From Setoptus koraiensis (lineage: Eukaryota > Arthropoda), in NCBI GenBank assembly GCA_048013815.1, contig CM106585.1:16182001-16246000 (forward strand): a stretch of DNA of 64,000 nucleotides, in the 5' to 3' direction. A program made the translations under genes and the position numbers. Below, piece after piece: positions 58,787 to 64,000 of this stretch (position 1 is its first letter; each line of letters starts with the position of its first letter). The notes under the pieces were generated by a model. That model was not told the DNA's origin and searched no databases. It saw nothing but the letters and a program-made list of their open reading frames with translations.

Positions 58787-59320
58787 ACATTCTAGGTTGA
58801 CACACAATGCACACACTGCATAGCAAAAATGTATTCCAACGAAAATAGACCATAACTAGGTCTTTTTGTTCATTGAATGAGATGGTCCACAAAGAGATGG
58901 GTATTTCCATAAAATCACCCCCATTCCGCGATGAGCCTCTCTTAGAACGTTCTAATCTATCACTCAACGATTCTATCCCATACAGTCATCCCACATGGTC
59001 AAGAGTGTGTGATCAGAATGTTTTATAGATACAAACAGAACGAGTTCGTTCAGAATTACAAGTTGGCTACTTCCTGTCATTTAATGACAGCTTCACTTAG
59101 CCAATCAAGCGCTAAATGATAATTAGCGCACTGAATTGCATTCAGCCATCACTCAATCGATGCGACGTGATATCTAATCCAATTGATTCACAATTAGCCT
59201 TCTGTCCAGTGTTTCGATGGCCTTAATCTTGATATAACTATCTATCTTTAATTCAACAGCATATCGTACGTTGTTTCGATGATACAATGTTTTGGGCAGC
59301 AACGGTCTATGTGTACTATT
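58787..59320. other. 3' flank of the IQ-motif gene
   Basis: AT-rich 530 bp without coding signal; should contain the 3' UTR of the minus-strand gene that ends at 59321. Confidence 0.5.
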
Positions 59321-62300
59321 TTACTTCTTATTCTTTCTTTTATTTTTTTTGTTCCGATTCTTATTGCTTGTTGGCTGCTGTTGTTGATTTTGCTTATTGA
59401 TTGCTTTCTTTTCTTGATTATTTGTAGTTCCGTTGTTGTTTTTCAAAGCATTTCTTGATTGTCCGGAAGTTTCTTCATTGTTAGCAATGTCACCGTTTTC
59501 ATCATCTTCTTCATCAGTGCCACTGTTGCCACAAGTAGTGGAGCCGCCTGCCGGACTAGAACGCCCACTATTTGTTTGCTCAGCATCATCTTTGTCTTTG
59601 CCAAGTTGATCTGTCAAATTCTTCTGATGGCTGTCTTCTTCTGTGGCTTCCTGTATTTCTGACTCAGCTTTATCGGGATTATTGCTCACAAATTCGATAT
59701 TCAACGATGGAACACCAATTGCTTGGTTTTTCTCCACGTTAACAGTGCTGTTCGACGAGGGCTTCTCTGATAAAGGATTTGACATCGTCGAAATTATTGG
59801 TGACGATACCCTGAGCCCATTCGATATATTACCGCTGGGATCTCTCTTTTCTATATCATCACTTTCCATTTCCAATGCATGTTGGACCTCAAGAATAGCT
59901 TGCTGTTGTTGGTCATCCGATTCCTCTTCGGTGATAACTGCCAGTCGCGCTTGATCAGAAGTATCAGTAGAATTCTTGTGAGAAATCTGGCGCACACCTT
60001 CCAATTCATCTTCCGCTTGTGTAGCTTCAACGATTGGTTCATCTAGTTGTATATCTTCACCTAAATCGCTACTACTACTACTGCTTGATTGACTTAGTGA
60101 TTCGGGTTCACAAACAATCTGCTGATTTTCATCAGCATTGCCATCCTCATTAGACTGAACAGAATCATCATCTAGTTGTGCACCATCGTAGTTGTTGTCT
60201 CCATTTTCATCTTGACCTTCATTTGCCTCCATTTCATCTACCATTTGTTGAACTTGTCTCATCATGGACTCATCGTCCTCATTAGCCAAAGATAAATCGG
60301 CAGTTGTAGAGTTTATTGAAGGCCTGGGAAGGATATTGCCAGGGTTCATTTCAACGGTAAGCTCATCGTCGTTTTGTTCATTCAATGCTTGCTGATTGTC
60401 GTATTGACTAACAACTTCGGCCTCACTAAAATTTGTATCTTGGGCTGTTTCCAATGTTGAAGACAATTGGTGGTCCTCGTTAGTTAAATTCGTCGTTGTA
60501 GTCTCCAACAGTCCACCCTCTTCCTCGGTGTCTTCATTATAACTAGACGCGGCCCCTAAAGCCGACGAGTCTGTGTCTTGTTCCTGTGAAGGCCAGTGCT
60601 TATTATATTGCTCTAATGATTTAGCCCTAGGTTTCTCACTATCAAATTCTCTTTTATGCTGCTGTATAACGTCAATACTGTAAGATTTCACCTCTTCATT
60701 TTGCTTTGTTCCAATACTCGATTTATCTAGCCGCGATATGCTGTCATCTTCAATTTTTCCAAGTCCTTCCATGGACTCATCATTTGTTATTTGGCTCCTG
60801 CCTTCAATAACTGTACAAGTATTTTCGTCATCTATAGACATAGATTGTATTAAGGGCGATACCGATACAGGGCATTGGTTCTGCTCTTCTGCAGATCCAG
60901 AAGAATGATTCTCAGTTGGACGTTGCCTTGCTAGCCTACGACTGGCCAGATTACTGGCTACAGGCTGAGAAATAAGATTTAAATTGTTATCTATAGGCTT
61001 GATATCGTCATCATTTTTAACAAGTTCGCTGATCTCGGGTTCAGGCAAATGTTGCTGTTGGTCAGTTCGGCTTATTTCCGCTGGTGAAGGTGATGGCGAT
61101 GACAAAAGATCACCAACTGTCTGACTTGGATTATGATATCCATTTTGCATACTTTGTTGTTGTTGTTCACTGTCCTCGCTGGGAGTGGTTGGGCTACATC
61201 TAGCGGAAGAGCTCCGGTATGGTGAGTTTTTTCTTGTTCTATACCCTCGGAATGCTGATTGAATTTTTATAGCTGCACCTTCGACCTCGGCGGGCGTCAC
61301 TGGGGAGTCAATATCGCCATTACTACTAATGCTGCTGTTTGTTGTGTTGCGTTGTTGTTGCCTAGATCTACGCTGCTGATTGGTAGATAAATTTCTTGTT
61401 TCATTAGAACTGTCGTCGCTGTCGTCATCTTGTCTAGCGTCCAGGTTGACATTGAGACAATTGCTTGAATTGTTGAACCTGTTTTCAGTCGGCCCAGAGT
61501 TCTGATCCTCATTGGGCGTATCATCTTGCTGGCTGGTTGTCTCTAGAATAGTGGGTGTTGTTATTGAAGCAGGAGTTTGTGATGTTGGTGGATGAAGAAC
61601 AGTTGCAATTGGAACGGCTACTCGCTCATTATTGTTTGCTGAAAGATAATCATTTATAATCAATGAGGCGGACGCTGTTGTTGGTGTTCCAACCTGTTGT
61701 TGTGCACTATCAGCACTCAATTGTCGTTGGTCCAGAAATAGCCTGGCTGTAGATATATTCAATTCTGTCATTGCAGCACTGGGTGAGCAATCTCCGCCAC
61801 TGTGGGATACTTTGGACGGTGGTTCGTCATCGAGTGCTTGTTCCGTTGCTGTTTCATTCTTATTGGCTTTACCGGCTTGCCTGTTTCGATTATTAACATT
61901 TTCGTTGCTGTTATTATTGATATTATTATTGTTGTTGCTGTCGCCGATATTTTCATTATTGTTATTTCCGTCTGTCTGATTATTGTTATTGTTCACGTCG
62001 TATGATACATCGTTATTATTGTTTGCCGTGGACACACAGCTTTGATTTGTTCCCTGCGATTGCCCATTTGTTGTGGTCTCGTTAACGTTGCCACCAATAA
62101 CAGTTTCGGTTTCATGCAATCGGTTGTTGTCCTGTGGTGCACACGTTGTGGTTGATTGTTGTAGTTGTGGTTGTGCATTATGATGATGATGATGGTGGTG
62201 ATTGCGATTTTGCGATTGAATTGATGTGATATTAAAGGGTGAAGAGGGCAAAAATACGGCGCTTGGCGCTATAAGAAAAGATTTACATTGGAATAAATAT

Positions 62301-63531
62301 GCTTTTGTTCAGTATTATCATCGTGATTTTTTGACAACTACTTCTACTGCTAATGCTATCGCTATTAATTAACAATTCATATAATTAATAGATTCGAATG
62401 ATTCTTTTTTTCATTGTGTGAATCTCCATTCAAGATGGACGCGAATGTGCCACAATGATACACATTCATTGCTGAGAGAACAAAACTTGGACGCCACATT
62501 GTGTGCCACCATGAGCGAACTTTTTCATTTCCAAGAAATCAAGCGCCATCTTCTACATGTGGACACACATGCTCACAACAGTGTCAATGTGCGTGTGTGT
62601 TGCGCATCATATTGAATAACAGAATAACTAGATCAATGATCGAATTATTCAATTTGAACATATTGGCGCGAAATATTGCTCACAATTTCAGACTATCAAT
62701 AGGCTAGTTTCTAACTTTGCTGCAAACTAGGGGCACCAGTCTTGATACTTACGGTTATACAAGGCTCTCTCGTCAAATTGTCTTTCACCGAGCATTGGGG
62801 TGTTGCTCATTGCTGAATTATCTTTCAGCGCTTTTCTAGCTAGATGACCTCTAACCAGGGCTTGGATTTTGATCACGGCATCCTCGACTTCTTGTTGGCC
62901 AGAAACGGGAGAGGGCGATTCAGTTGGTTTAGGTTGTACTGAGGGCGCTGATCTATAAACAATGTGCTGCGAATTTGTGCGGAGCAAGAAGCATATACGT
63001 GTCAGAAAAGGTATGATTGGGACTGAAAACAAATGACAATTGCGGATTGGTCTAATGCGATACTCACTGGCCGGCTAGTTGGACTAGTTTCATTGGACTC
63101 GTTCACTGGATATCGTTGAGGCGCTATCGAAGAGCTCAATTGAGTAGGTTGATCTTGTCTAGGTGATGCTGGTCGAGCTATATTTGCTTTAGTCGCTGTT
63201 GTTGTGATCGCCTGTTGATTGGTTGCTCTCGGTTGCTGACTATTTCGACTATGGCTGTCTGAGGTGGCTAATGTAGGTCCGGTAGAATGTTGGGGCTGTT
63301 TCTTTGTGTGGCCTCCGCTGGCAGTGCTTGCGGTTACCTTATGAGTATCATCTAGGAATCGGTTTGGATATTTAATTAAGATTGCAATTAGTTGCCAGAT
63401 CATAGAATTATTTTAATGTTTAATTATTATTAGTATTCCTCTATGTCATCTAAATTACCTGAACTACCACCACTGCCATCACCGCCGCTACCGCCACTTC
63501 TCTTAAATAGTTTAGAAAAGAAATGGCCCAT
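59321..63531 (-). CDS. N-myristoylated IQ-motif protein, neuromodulin/igloo-like
   Basis: Probable membrane-anchored calmodulin-binding protein. Four exons in compatible phase: 63531-63459, 63351-63068, 62966-62753, 62268-59321, giving 1172 residues. It starts MGHFFSKLFKR: Gly2 and Ser6 fit the N-myristoylation consensus and the following Lys/Arg cluster fits a myristoyl-plus-basic membrane anchor. Exon 3 has an IQ motif (VIKIQALVRGHLARK, about 150-164) and exon 4 a second (AAIKIQSAFRGYRTRK, about 521-536), both of the form found in GAP-43, neurogranin and Drosophila Igloo. The rest is low-complexity: Asn runs, an acidic Glu/Asp/Ser-rich middle and a Lys-rich C-terminus (NKKNKRKNKK). For exon 3 the acceptor AATTCGCAG is required by phase; two nearby AG sites would hit stops. 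Introns are 107, 101 and 484 bp. The igloo-like call is from IQ-motif form and membrane anchor only; another IQ family is possible. Confidence 0.75.
62269..62752 (-). other. Intron 3 of the IQ-motif gene
   Basis: 484 bp, donor AACC|GTAAGT and acceptor TCTTTTCTTATAG, phase 1. Largest intron seen in the window. It contains no recognisable gene of its own. Confidence 0.75.
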
Positions 63532-64000
63532 CAGGTATGTCTATTAATGGGTTATTGGTTTGTTGAAAACTACAATTAATTCTCACAATAATGTTGCTAT
63601 AAATGATGATATACGCTAGCGATTATGATCAGTATAATATGTTGTGGCTATGCAAGGTACGATATCTGGTGGTTTTACGAAATGTGATTGTATTTACTTG
63701 ATTTATGTTATATAATTGACGCTGTGATTGTAATAACAAAACTAATTAGTTATATAAGATACAAGAGGTTGCAAGGTCGAACATGGACAAAAACAAGTAT
63801 CATCATCTATAGGTCATGATTTTATTTATGAGATGAGAGGTTAAGAGTATTAATAATAACTACACTTTCGACTCTACGTGTCGACACAACTCATCTATGA
63901 AAAAGTTCCGACCATCTAGTTGGCTCAACTGCTGGAAGACATTAAAATTGGTAGACTCAAATTTTTGCATACATCATCGTATGTGATAAAATTAGTTTGT
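63532..64000. other. 5' flank of the IQ-motif gene
   Basis: AT-rich 470 bp upstream of the minus-strand start codon, expected to hold its 5' UTR and promoter. No coding signal or named element seen. Confidence 0.5.

Noticed and set aside
1..64000. CRISPR arrays, bacterial operons, viral or retrotransposon proteins
   Set aside because: Tandem repeats here lack spacers, genes are intron-bearing metazoan families, and no reverse transcriptase, integrase, transposase or viral motif was recognised in any long frame.

Overview
This window is eukaryotic nuclear DNA, most likely from an arthropod and quite possibly an acariform mite. It carries a chitin synthase and a full set of metazoan membrane, cytoskeletal and signalling genes. 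Coding exons are very large and introns few and short (about 85 to 485 bp), several proteins carry long Asn/Gln/His/Ser runs, and intergenic DNA is full of CA/GT and GTT/AAC microsatellites. The species is an inference. A 500-N run at 2094-2593 shows this is a scaffold.

Layout, left to right: (1) the 3' part of a giant LDL-receptor-related protein (LRP1/megalin type, + strand, 2-5533); (2) converging on it, an intronless Pins/LGN polarity adaptor (-, 6044-8290); (3) a two-exon chitin synthase of the CHS1/kkv class (-, 12922-18412) after 4.6 kb without a recognised gene; (4) after 5.5 kb of non-coding DNA, an SRR1-domain gene (+, 23931-24854), tail to tail and only 28 bp from a BIN3-type BAR gene (-, 24883-25826); (5) two ER-shaping hairpin proteins head to head, REEP (-, 27257-28151) and ARL6IP1 (+, 29264-29899), with a MITE-like inverted repeat between them; (6) a five-exon RGS gene of the RZ class with a cysteine string and a roughly 1,050-residue N-terminal extension (-, 30642-34774); (7) about 12.5 kb (34.8-47.2 kb) of microsatellite-rich, partly very GC-rich DNA without a convincing gene; (8) a CD36/SR-B scavenger receptor (-, 47234-48805); (9) a four-exon gamma/delta-type sarcoglycan (+, 53043-54809); (10) weak coding signals at 55.5-55.7 and 58.2-58.8 kb; (11) a four-exon IQ-motif protein with an N-myristoylation signal, resembling neuromodulin/igloo (-, 59321-63531).

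The genes do not form one pathway. Two links stand out: the divergent REEP/ARL6IP1 pair, whose families both shape tubular ER and are both linked to hereditary spastic paraplegia in people, and two G-alpha-i/o regulators in the same window (GoLoco-type Pins and an RZ-class RGS). Multi-exon models were built by reading splice sites and reading phase by eye. Each model's exon lengths sum to a whole number of codons. None has transcript support here.
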